DNA of 64,000 bases. It comes from Gemmatimonadota bacterium. Its GTDB lineage: Bacteria > Latescibacterota > UBA2968 > GCA-2709665. Below the pieces are notes generated by a model that did no database searches, had not been told where the DNA came from, and saw only the letters and a list, made by a program, of their open reading frames with translations. The stretch covers positions 62,001 to 126,000 of the forward strand of contig JAPPJY010000096.1 of assembly GCA_028874335.1 (NCBI GenBank), written 5' to 3'. A program made the translations under genes and the position numbers. Below are positions 16,089 to 23,906 of the stretch, piece by piece. Position 1 is the stretch's first letter. Each line of letters opens with the position of its first letter.

Positions 16089-17861
16089 CTACCTTCTACC
16101 TTCTTCCCGCTTTGATGACGGCGCCTTCTTCGGGGTGGCTTTGGTGTATAGCCCGCCCCGACTCCGGTCGTAGATGACCTCGATGCTACCGTTCTCCGAA
16201 ACCAGCCGCGGAACGTTGCTACTCTTCTCATCGCGGTCCGGCCCCCGCATGACCGCAAGCTGCGCCTCGCCCATACCCTCCAGAAGGTCCCCCCATCGTT
16301 CCTCCGGCGTCGCCATTGCCGCCCCGCCGTTGAAGTGCCGGGAGGAGTACCGCGTGAGAATGACGCGGCGCGGGACGTCGCTTTGCCACGCCAGCGCGCC
16401 GTGCGCCTGCGGGCCGTCCATAAAGAAGATGACATCCCCGGCCTTTGTCAGCGGATGCGTCACCAGACCCATGTCGTCGTCGCAGGTCCAAACACCCTTA
16501 GGGATCCCGTATTGAGACTTGTGGCTTCCGGGCACGCAGGCAAACCCCCCGTCGTTTTCGGTGACGTCCCTCAACTGCCAAGCCACGCCGACGGATGGAC
16601 CCCCCAGCGCATAGCTGCGGCCGTTCTGGAAGGTATAGTTGCGAGACGGGCTCAGCGGCTCGTTGCCGCCATGGAGGAAATGTCCTGCGCCGCCCCTGGG
16701 CGTACAGATCGCTTCAAAGCCCGTACACCGGAAGCCTTTCCCGCCCATCCAGGTGAGACGGTGGACCACCGCCGGGTGGGCGAGCATCTTCCGGAAAGGT
16801 TCGCACCAGGGCCTGGGCATTTCAAGCAGGCCGGCGATGGTGGGCCGTCCGGTCCCGGCCAGGCTCTTTGACCCCATGGCGAGATCCACGCTTTCAACCA
16901 CGATGCGGTCCGAAAACCGGTCGATCGCCTCGTTCGCCAGCGCCAGGTCTTCCGGAGTCATCACGTTTCGAAGGACGAGATGACCGCACAGGTCCCAGAA
17001 ATAGAATTCCTTCTCGTCGATGTTCGAATCCGGATTCCTGATATAGATGGACGGGTGGGACAGGTCGGATTCCGGGTCCACCCAACAGGTCTCTCCGTCC
17101 GAGCTGAGCGTGGGAGGCGGGTCCGTATCTCGGTAGCCCGGCTTGTGAAGCATAACGCGCTGCTCCGGCGTCAATTGCTCCATCCATTCCGGCTGGTCTT
17201 CCCGCTGGGTCTTCGGTCCGGTGCCGACAGACTGCACCGCCGCGTGCCCCGCGTAACTGTACTGGAGCAGCCGTTGGGAGCGCTCCCGCGCCCCGGGACG
17301 CATGCCCTGTAGCAGGGTCGCCGCGCACAGCAGCAGGTCGCCCGCCTCCAGCACGGGCTGCACGGTGAGTCCCAGGTCGTCCCTTCCGGTCAGCACGTCG
17401 TCAGGGGTTTCGACATTGCTTTTGTGGCTGCACGGGACCAGCGAAAACCCGCCGTCTCCCGCGCTCGCATCGGACAGCGCCCAGATGGCGTGTATTCCCT
17501 GGCAGTGCCGACGGCCGTTGAGGATGTAATAGGCCCGGCCGGCGTCCATCGGTTCATTGCCGCCAAGGAGTTGGCCGTCAGCCCCGTCCGCATTGCCAAT
17601 AAGCTCAGGCTCCCTGTCCAGCCGGAAGCCATATCCGATCAGCTGGTTCAGGTAATTAACCAGAAGGGGATGGACCATCAGATCGCGGAACGGCTCCCTG
17701 TGCGGCGCGGGCCATCCCAGTATCCCGCTCTCGCCGCCTTCGTGCTCGAGCGCGCGATTGCAAGCGTCGACTTCCCTCGGAGTCAAAACGCCCCGTAAAA
17801 TCAGGTAGCCCGAGACATCGAAACAATAGTTCTCCTCGTGGCTCATCTCTTGCCGGTCCAT
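16089..17861 (-). CDS. Tandem-domain phytanoyl-CoA dioxygenase (PhyH) family protein with a degenerate N-terminal half
   Basis: 590 residues from ATG 17861, six bases after AGGAGG; the TTG six bases upstream overlaps the spacing and is less likely. Two homologous halves are visible: CFDVSGYLILRGVLTPREVD (13-32) matches FWDLCGHLVLRNVMTPEDLA in the second half. The C-terminal half keeps H397 (FLHGGNEPL) and distal H487 (PQAHGALAW), the likely Fe(II) ligands; the usual HxD is HGG here. In the N-terminal half the matching positions are L99 and Q185, so it probably cannot bind iron and may be structural or regulatory. PhyH enzymes are 2-oxoglutarate-dependent oxygenases. The C-terminal tail (KKAPSSKREEGRR) comes from a pyrimidine-tract repeat. 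It is convergent with the gene ending at 15919. Confidence 0.9.
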   Translation of the reverse strand: MDRQEMSHEENYCFDVSGYLILRGVLTPREVDACNRALEHEGGESGILGWPAPHREPFRDLMVHPLLVNYLNQLIGYGFRLDREPELIGNADGADGQLLGGNEPMDAGRAYYILNGRRHCQGIHAIWALSDASAGDGGFSLVPCSHKSNVETPDDVLTGRDDLGLTVQPVLEAGDLLLCAATLLQGMRPGARERSQRLLQYSYAGHAAVQSVGTGPKTQREDQPEWMEQLTPEQRVMLHKPGYRDTDPPPTLSSDGETCWVDPESDLSHPSIYIRNPDSNIDEKEFYFWDLCGHLVLRNVMTPEDLALANEAIDRFSDRIVVESVDLAMGSKSLAGTGRPTIAGLLEMPRPWCEPFRKMLAHPAVVHRLTWMGGKGFRCTGFEAICTPRGGAGHFLHGGNEPLSPSRNYTFQNGRSYALGGPSVGVAWQLRDVTENDGGFACVPGSHKSQYGIPKGVWTCDDDMGLVTHPLTKAGDVIFFMDGPQAHGALAWQSDVPRRVILTRYSSRHFNGGAAMATPEERWGDLLEGMGEAQLAVMRGPDRDEKSSNVPRLVSENGSIEVIYDRSRGGLYTKATPKKAPSSKREEGRR

Positions 17862-18437
17862 CTCCAACCTCCTGTATGTTGTACGATCTCCAGAGATAAG
17901 CTAATATGTAGTATTCATGGTACTTGTGGGTAGGCGGGGGTGTCAACAGAAAACAGGACGCGACACCTATAGCGATTAGCTCTCAGCTTTCAGCCGTCAG
18001 CTTAACCCGGTCTACGATACGGCCTGACGATATCGATCCGCGGATGTCCGATATTTGTACGAGCGACCGGCCGGTCGCCTCTACAGAACACATCACGTGC
18101 GGTTTTCTGCGCAAACACAAGGGTCGCCCCTACGAATACAACGACGGCGCTACGAGGGCAGGATGCCCTCGATCCGAGACTGAACGTCCACGTATCCGGC
18201 TGCTGGGGCCGCCCCGAAAAGTGTTACCTATGTGCCCGAACAGGTGTTAACCTTGAAGGCGGACAGCTGTAGTGCGGGCGCCCACAAGGGACGCCCCTAC
18301 AAAACCAAACGTCTACGAATCGAACTTTCCTGGTTCCGCGCTGTCGTTGCACTTGTAGGGGCGTCCCTTGTGGGCGCCCGGCCACTGGCGTTACCGTCTA
18401 CCCTCTTCCTTCTACCCGTTTTTGAAAGGGTTCCACC
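17862..18437. repeat. Spacer packed with TCAGC array and GTAGGGGCGACC palindromes
   Basis: This 576-bp divergent spacer contains a TCAGC array (17971-18003) followed by the cggtctacgatacggcc block. It also has a palindrome at 18055-18085 (core GCGACCGGCCGGTCGC), a half copy at 18115-18133, and two copies in opposite orientation at 18271-18304 and 18353-18379. A CTACCCTCTTCC pyrimidine tract ends at the GAAAGGG ribosome-binding site of the next gene. I see no gene and no clear promoter. Confidence 0.7.
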
Positions 18438-19400
18438 ATGTCAGATCTGAAAGCAGCGGTGATCGGCTGCGGGGGCCACGCGCAATCGCACCTGCAGATG
18501 ATCGCGGACGAACCGCGACTTCGGCTGGCGGGCATCGCGGAACTCGATGAAGAGCGCTTGCGCAGGAACCGTGCGGAATGGTCGCCCGAGCAGGCCTTCG
18601 TCGACTATCGACAGATGCTGGACGCGTGCGCGCCGGACCTCGTGTACGTCGTCACCAATCCGGGTCATCTGCTTCCCATCGTCATCGATTGCCTGAGCCG
18701 GGGTATCCACACCTCGGTGGAGAAGTCGCCCGGAATGAACGTGGACGAGACCTCTCAGATGGCGCGCGCCGCCCGGGATAGCGACGGCAAGGGCATCGTG
18801 TCCTTCAACCGTCGATACTATCCCCAGGTGCTGGCCGTCCTGCGGCGCATCCAGGCCGGCGGGGGCGCGGTACACGTCGCGGCCACCTACAACAAGCCGT
18901 TGAGCCAATTTAAAGACGCAACGCCTGACCCGGTGATCTGCGACGCCATCCACCACGTGGACCTGATCCGCTGGTTAGCCGGTACCGGCCCGGAGGAAGC
19001 GGCGATACCGGTGGAGGTGCGGGGGATGGTGCAGGACGGCGAGCGCCCCGTGTGCCATCGCCACAATGCCGTGGTCCGTTTCGACACGGGCGCATTCGGC
19101 GTATTGATGAGCCACTACGGCGTGGGCTATCGCATTCAGCGGGCCGAGGTACACGCCGAGGATCTGTCGGTGTATCTGGATCTGACGAGGGCGCCGAAGG
19201 TGGAGGGATATGAGCGGGGCGAGGCATTTTCAGTGGGCGACGACGAAATCGAGGCCGTGGGCGGGGCGGGTTTCAACGAGGTCGTCCACTTCGTCGACTG
19301 CATTCTGGAAGACCGCACGCCATGGTCGACCCTGGACGACGCCGTGCAGACCATGCGCCTGTGCGAGGCCATCCGCGCCGGGCACGTAGGGGAGTTGTAG
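18438..19400 (+). CDS. Gfo/Idh/MocA family oxidoreductase with EKSP variant motif
   Basis: 320 residues; ATG 18438 with GAAAGGG seven bases upstream. The Rossmann motif is GCGGHA (10-15). The family EKP motif reads EKSP (95-98, HTSVEKSPGMN), keeping the lysine but inserting a serine. The second domain shows CDAIHHVDLIRWLAG, matching the D/H catalytic helix. It stands alone on the plus strand between the divergent dioxygenase and the convergent permease at 19483, so it may be a single-gene transcript. The substrate is unknown, but its place beside two relatives in 19 kb suggests a shared catabolic theme. Confidence 0.92.
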   Translation: MSDLKAAVIGCGGHAQSHLQMIADEPRLRLAGIAELDEERLRRNRAEWSPEQAFVDYRQMLDACAPDLVYVVTNPGHLLPIVIDCLSRGIHTSVEKSPGMNVDETSQMARAARDSDGKGIVSFNRRYYPQVLAVLRRIQAGGGAVHVAATYNKPLSQFKDATPDPVICDAIHHVDLIRWLAGTGPEEAAIPVEVRGMVQDGERPVCHRHNAVVRFDTGAFGVLMSHYGVGYRIQRAEVHAEDLSVYLDLTRAPKVEGYERGEAFSVGDDEIEAVGGAGFNEVVHFVDCILEDRTPWSTLDDAVQTMRLCEAIRAGHVGEL

Positions 19401-19482
19401 AGGTGCGGCTCTCGCGTCGATCGCGATAGGAAAGTGGGTCGTCTACCATGGTCGGCTGTTGATTCAAGACCCGTAGAGTTCG

Positions 19483-21900
19483 TCACTCGTACCGCAACGC
19501 GTCCACGGGATTTGCCAGTGCGGCCTTCACTGACTGGGCGCCCACGGCGAGCATGGCGGTTCCGAGCGCAAGAACGCCGCAAAGGATGAAAACTCCGGGC
19601 TCAGGATCGATCCTGTAGGCGAAATTCTGAAGCCAGCCGTTCATTATGTAGTAGGCTACCGGCCAGGCCAGCAGATTGGCGACCAGAACCAGCTTTGCGA
19701 ACTCGCCGGAAAGCAGAAGAACGAGGCGCGAGACTGAGCCGCCGAGCGCCTTGCGGATACCCACCTCCCTGGTTCGCCGCGTTACGGACAGTGACGCCAG
19801 CCCGAGTAGTCCCAGACAGGAAATCAGGATCGCGAAGAGAAACGTGTATCCCGTAATCCTGAACCATCGATCTTCATTCCGGTACTGGTGGGCGAGATTG
19901 TCCTCCAGGAAGGAATAGTTAAATGGCTCGTCTGACGACACTGTCTCCCATGTCTTCCGCAGAAAGTCGATCGTACCGGCAATATCCTCGGGCCGAATCC
20001 GGATCAGAACGAACGGTCCCCACGAGCGGGGTCCCGTGTGAAGCAACAACGGTTCGATGTTTCTGTAAAGGGATTCGAAATGAAAATCCTTCACAACGCC
20101 GATGACGGTCGGTTCACCCATCTGCTCCCAACCCAGATTGCGCAGGGTTCTCCCCACAGGATCCTCCCACCCCAGTATTTCCGCAAACTTCTCATTCACA
20201 AGCGCATACGAAGTAGAATCAGTGGAAGACGCTGGTGGTATATTGCGTCCTGCGACGAGCCCGATGTCCATGGTCTCGAGATAGTCTGAATCTATCCTGA
20301 TGACCCGAACGTCAAGTCGCTTCCCGTCTTCTTTTTCCATACCAAACGAACTGTAGCCGGTCGTAAACGCCCGGTCGCTGATGGTTGCGCTGACAACCCG
20401 AGGAGATCTTAGCACTTCCGCTTTATATCTTTCACTGAATGCATCCGAGTCCACCACCATGGCGGGAACAACCACAACCAGTTCCTCGCGATACCCGAGA
20501 TCCTTTTCTCTCGTGTAGTTGAGTTGCCGGATCATAATCGCGCCGCCGATCATAAGCGCAATCGAAAGCGCATACTGCACAACCACCAGAACGCGCGTGA
20601 CTGCGTTCCGCCCACCCAGCCGCACCCGGCCTTTGAGCACTTCTACTGTGTGAAGATTGGGTAGTACGACAGCCGGGTAACTGCCCGCGGCCAGCCCCGC
20701 AACGCCTGCAAGACACAGAAAAGCCAGCACGGTCCTCCAACTGTCCAGATAGGGGATGCTGAGATTTTTGCGCGCCAGCTCGTTGAAGACAGGGAGAAAC
20801 ATCTCGGAGAGGGCGACAGCCATCGCCAGGGCAATCACGCTCAATAACAGCGCCTCACCCCAGAACTGACGCATGAGTTGCACCGGCTGCGCGCCCATCG
20901 CTTTGCGCATTCCCACTTCCCGGGCGCGTTTTACGGACCTGCCGACCGCCAGGGTCATGTAATTGATACCCGCAATAGCAAGCACCAACAGCGCAAGCCC
21001 GGAAAGTACGTATGAATAGACGATGCTGCCGCCGGCTTCATACGAGTTTCTCCTGACCTCATTGTTCAGGTATACGTCCCGCAGCGGCTGGAGACGCAGC
21101 AAAAACCCGTCCTCTGTATCTCTGACGCGGCCGTATGATTTGAAACCTCGAATCCTTCTGCCCAGGTACTTATCGGCGAAGGGAGGGAATGCCGCTGCCA
21201 GCGCGTCCGCATCCTGTCCTTCAGTGATTTGTACGTACACTGAGGACTTCCCATCTATTTCGTCCGTATTGATACCATAATTGCCGTGGTATTCGATTGG
21301 AATGAGAAGGCTGAACTTCAGGCTGGAGGTCTCCGGAACGTCCCGCATCACCCCGGTAACGGCGAACGGCTTGCCACCAAGGAACAGTGGTTTCCCGAGC
21401 GCCGCCGCGTACCCGCCATCCAGATTGCCGTAGAGCCTGCGGGCAACGGTCTTGCTTATCACGGCTCCGTCCAGCCGTTGGAAGGCTGTCGCAGGGTCTC
21501 CGGCCAGGAGCGGGAATGAGAATATCTCCAGAAAGTCGGGTTCCACCATGCCGAAGGATTCTTTAAAGAAATTCTTCTGATACGATACTTGTGACCGTGA
21601 ACGAATAAATCCGGTTGCCCGCTCGACTCCCGGGAATTCCTCTTTCAGCGATGCAGCGAGCGTCGTGGGAAGTAGCGTGGAATACCCGACGCTGCCGTCT
21701 GGCCTGGTTTCCTTCACGAACACCCGGAAAATGCGGTCGGCATTTTCGTGGAAGGCATCGTACTGCCACTCGTGTCTGACGTAGAGAAAGATCAGAATAC
21801 AGCACGCAAGGCCCACTGCCAGCCCGAACACGTTGATGAACGCGTACAGCTTCTGCCGGAGCAGGTGTCGCACGGCCACGATCAGGTAGTTGCGGAACAT
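19483..21900 (-). CDS. FtsX/MacB-type ABC transporter permease (duplicated, about 800 aa), partner of the adjacent ATPase
   Basis: 805 residues; ATG 21900 with GAGGA six bases upstream. Two FtsX-like halves: TM1 at about 21-41, periplasmic domain to about 290, TMs at about 297-320, 345-368 and 385-408, TM5 at about 430-450, second periplasmic domain to about 665, then TMs near 678-700, 730-752 and 768-790. Each half has the cytoplasmic coupling motif (REVGMRKAMGA near 330, REVGIRKALGG near 708) that would contact the ATPase. It ends with ANPVDALRYE, as most of its ten paralogues here do. It lies 99 bases after the ATPase gene and is the last gene of the operon that begins with the ECF sigma factor. 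This is the only permease here with an ATPase beside it. Confidence 0.95.
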   Translation of the reverse strand: MFRNYLIVAVRHLLRQKLYAFINVFGLAVGLACCILIFLYVRHEWQYDAFHENADRIFRVFVKETRPDGSVGYSTLLPTTLAASLKEEFPGVERATGFIRSRSQVSYQKNFFKESFGMVEPDFLEIFSFPLLAGDPATAFQRLDGAVISKTVARRLYGNLDGGYAAALGKPLFLGGKPFAVTGVMRDVPETSSLKFSLLIPIEYHGNYGINTDEIDGKSSVYVQITEGQDADALAAAFPPFADKYLGRRIRGFKSYGRVRDTEDGFLLRLQPLRDVYLNNEVRRNSYEAGGSIVYSYVLSGLALLVLAIAGINYMTLAVGRSVKRAREVGMRKAMGAQPVQLMRQFWGEALLLSVIALAMAVALSEMFLPVFNELARKNLSIPYLDSWRTVLAFLCLAGVAGLAAGSYPAVVLPNLHTVEVLKGRVRLGGRNAVTRVLVVVQYALSIALMIGGAIMIRQLNYTREKDLGYREELVVVVPAMVVDSDAFSERYKAEVLRSPRVVSATISDRAFTTGYSSFGMEKEDGKRLDVRVIRIDSDYLETMDIGLVAGRNIPPASSTDSTSYALVNEKFAEILGWEDPVGRTLRNLGWEQMGEPTVIGVVKDFHFESLYRNIEPLLLHTGPRSWGPFVLIRIRPEDIAGTIDFLRKTWETVSSDEPFNYSFLEDNLAHQYRNEDRWFRITGYTFLFAILISCLGLLGLASLSVTRRTREVGIRKALGGSVSRLVLLLSGEFAKLVLVANLLAWPVAYYIMNGWLQNFAYRIDPEPGVFILCGVLALGTAMLAVGAQSVKAALANPVDALRYE

Positions 21901-21999
21901 TCAGATTCCTCAAGGACCCACAAGGGTGGGTGGATCGATCACCAGATGGATCGAATCCGACCTCGTTACGAGTATCACATCGGCGCAGCTTGCATGCAC

Positions 22000-22689
22000 T
22001 TAATTCGGCGCTTGTTCCTTGATGTTCTCCGACACGACGTGGCCGTCGAACAGGTGAACGACGCGGTGGGCGAATCCGGCGTCGTGCGCTTTGTGCGTCA
22101 CCATGACGATGGTCGTCCCGTTCTTGTTCAACTCCGTCAGCAATCCCATGACCTCGTTGCCATTGGCGGAGTCCAGATTCCCTGTGGGCTCGTCCGCAAG
22201 GATGATCTTCGGATTCGAGATGACCGCCCGCGCCACGGCCACGCGCTGCTGTTGGCCGCCTGACAGCTGTTGCGGGAAGTGCTTCTCGCGGTGCTTGATG
22301 CCCATATACTCCATGGATTCGTCCACGCGCTTCCTGCGTTCTTTGGACGGCATCTTCAGGTACAGGAGCGGCAGTTCGATATTTTCGGCAACGGTCAGTT
22401 CGTCGATCAGATTAAAACTCTGAAATACGAAGCCGATATTCTCTTTCCGGGTATCGGCTCTTTGCCGCTCCGAATGGCCGGAGACCTCCACGTCGTTCAG
22501 GAAGTATTCTCCATCCGTCGGATTGTCCAGCAGCCCCAGGACGTTCAGGAGCGTGGACTTGCCGCAACCCGACGGCCCCATCACCGCCACGAACTCGCCT
22601 TCATTGATCTCAAGATTGACGTTGCGGAGCGCTGTAGTCTCCACCTCCTCGGTGCGGTAGACTTTCTGCAGGTTGACTGTTTTGATCAT
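22000..22689 (-). CDS. ABC transporter ATP-binding protein (MacB/LolD type)
   Basis: 229 residues; ATG 22689 with AAGGAG seven bases upstream. All ATPase motifs are intact: Walker A GPSGCGKST (38-46), Q-loop in FVFQSFNL (about 90), signature LSGGQQQR (142-149), Walker B IILADEP (162-168) and switch histidine H199 in VTHK. It belongs to the class that drives LolCDE, FtsEX and MacB complexes, which transmit force across the membrane rather than carry substrate through a channel. It is the only ABC ATPase in the window, although eleven permeases of the matching type are present. It is flanked by the permease (99 bases downstream) and, upstream, by a repeat-rich stretch and the four-helix-bundle gene. 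Confidence 0.96.
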   Translation of the reverse strand: MIKTVNLQKVYRTEEVETTALRNVNLEINEGEFVAVMGPSGCGKSTLLNVLGLLDNPTDGEYFLNDVEVSGHSERQRADTRKENIGFVFQSFNLIDELTVAENIELPLLYLKMPSKERRKRVDESMEYMGIKHREKHFPQQLSGGQQQRVAVARAVISNPKIILADEPTGNLDSANGNEVMGLLTELNKNGTTIVMVTHKAHDAGFAHRVVHLFDGHVVSENIKEQAPN

Positions 22690-23107
22690 CTCGGTGCTCC
22701 TTTCGAAATAAAGCTGTCAGCTATCAGCCGTCAGCTGTCAGCCAACAACCGGTTCAAGTGAATCCCCGAAGGGTCTAAAATCACACGTGGAAACCAAGTG
22801 ATAAGTTCTCCGTTTGAGGAAGGCCGATTGTGCTTTCGCCAAAGTCCTTTATCATCGCTACTCCTTTCTTCGCTGTTTGTTGGTCGATTCAAAACCAGCT
22901 ATCAGCCATTAGCTGTTAGCTCTCAGCTTTAAAATCGGTTCATGTCATGCATTTAGACGCAGGGCGCGATCGTAATCTCGATTTCCGCGACCTCCAGGCT
23001 GATCTGCTTGCCTCTCATTAGATTCGACCATATTCGAGTCCTTGCGCCGAATGACATAGGTTTTCCATCCGGGTTTAAGCTGATTGCTGACCGCTGAGAG
23101 CCCAATT
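22690..23107. repeat. Spacer with TCAGC array and first copy of a 190-bp direct repeat
   Basis: A TCAGC array lies at 22711-22743. Bases 22894-23085 form copy 1 of a direct repeat whose copy 2 is 23684-23870. Both contain TCAGCTTTAAAATCGG, ATGTCATGCATTT and TCTGCTTGCCTCTCATTAG, and they flank the four-helix-bundle gene. On the minus strand each copy has a short open frame beginning MSFG. Confidence 0.75.
22953..23057 (-). CDS. Possible 34-residue peptide, copy 1 of a duplicated short frame
   Basis: The minus-strand frame reads MSFGARTRIWSNLMRGKQIS and ends EVAEIEITIAPCV, stopping at TAA 22953-22955. The homologous frame in copy 2 (23720-23848) is 42 codons. Aligned codons differ mostly by amino-acid-changing substitutions, so there is no sign of protein-level selection. 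The ribosome-binding site is weak (GGA then AAACCT). It may simply be an open stretch in a duplicated repeat. No function is assigned. Confidence 0.15.
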   Translation of the reverse strand: MSFGARTRIWSNLMRGKQISLEVAEIEITIAPCV

Positions 23108-23479
23108 TCAGCTTGCCTGCCGATCCATTTCAATTCTTGAGATCAAGGCTGAGAGCATTCTCTTGATCTCCATGATTTCCTGACTGATGTGTTCGTAATC
23201 CAGGTCGCTTTGCCAGTACCCAAGGTCCTGGGCGAGATGACATTGGTATTCAAGTTCACTTGCAGAACCCATTGCGAAGCTCAAGAATCTACCGAATTCG
23301 GCGTCACCCTTCCGGCCACAGCCTTCAGCGATATTTGAAGGGATTGATATCGCGGATCGCCTCAATTGGGAAACCAGGCCGTACTGTTCTTCCCTTGGAA
23401 AGTCCCTGGATTTCCTGTAAATGGTCAAAACAAGATTATGCGCTTTGTTCCAGACCTGTAATCTCCTGTAATCCTGCAT
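23108..23479 (-). CDS. Four-helix-bundle protein (S23/23S rRNA intervening-sequence protein family)
   Basis: 123 residues; ATG 23479 with AGGAG five bases upstream. It begins MQDYRRLQVWNKAHNLVLTI, then shows FPREEQYGLVSQLRRSAISI, SNIAEGCGRK and a second pair of helices with FAMGSASELEYQ. These are the recognised signatures of the four-helix-bundle family (TIGR02436-like), which forms small pentamers with suspected nucleic-acid binding. Such genes are often mobile or orphan. Here it is inserted inside the efflux operon between the adaptor and ATPase genes, bracketed by two copies of a 190-bp direct repeat, which suggests it arrived as a unit. No transport role is expected. Confidence 0.92.
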   Translation of the reverse strand: MQDYRRLQVWNKAHNLVLTIYRKSRDFPREEQYGLVSQLRRSAISIPSNIAEGCGRKGDAEFGRFLSFAMGSASELEYQCHLAQDLGYWQSDLDYEHISQEIMEIKRMLSALISRIEMDRQAS

Positions 23480-23906
23480 TGCGTCTCCTGGCGGGAAAAA
23501 AACAGCTATCAGCCGTCAGCTTTCAGCTCTCAGCCAAAAACAAGATCACATCAATCTTTGAAGAGTCGTATATCATATGGGAAACCACACCATAGGTTTT
23601 CCGTTTGAGAAGGAGCGATTGTCCCATCGCATGTAGCCGTCATCTCCGGCAATCCTCTCCAGCTTTTGTGATGATCGAATCAAAACCAGCTATCAGCCAA
23701 TAGCAGTTAATTCTCAGCTTTAAAATCGGCTAATGTCATGCATTTTGACGCAGGTCGCGGTCGTAATCTCGATTTCCGCTACCTCCGGACTGATCTGCTT
23801 GCCTCTCATTAGCTTCGACCATATTCGAGACCCAGAGCCGAATGACATCGGTATCCTGTCAAGGTTCTGGCTGACGGCTGATAGCTGATAGCTGATAGCT
23901 TGTCAA
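23480..23906. repeat. Spacer with TCAGC arrays and second copy of the 190-bp direct repeat
   Basis: TCAGC-type arrays lie at 23501-23535 and, in the opposite sense (GCTGATA units), at 23869-23901. Bases 23684-23870 are copy 2 of the repeat at 22894-23085. The stretch 23570-23680 also resembles 22780-22890 (both have TTCTCCGTTTGA or TTTTCCGTTTGA followed by a GCGATTGT-like block), so the duplicated unit is longer, about 300 bp. Confidence 0.7.
23720..23848 (-). CDS. Possible 42-residue peptide, copy 2 of a duplicated short frame
   Basis: ATG 23848 has AGGA five bases upstream. The frame reads MSFGSGSRIWSKLMRGKQIS, then PEVAEIEITTATCVKMHDIS, and ends RF at TAA 23720-23722. It sits 59 bases after the stop of the membrane fusion protein and could be translated from the operon message. 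No family is recognised. Evidence for a real gene is limited to the start context and duplication. Confidence 0.2.
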   Translation of the reverse strand: MSFGSGSRIWSKLMRGKQISPEVAEIEITTATCVKMHDISRF

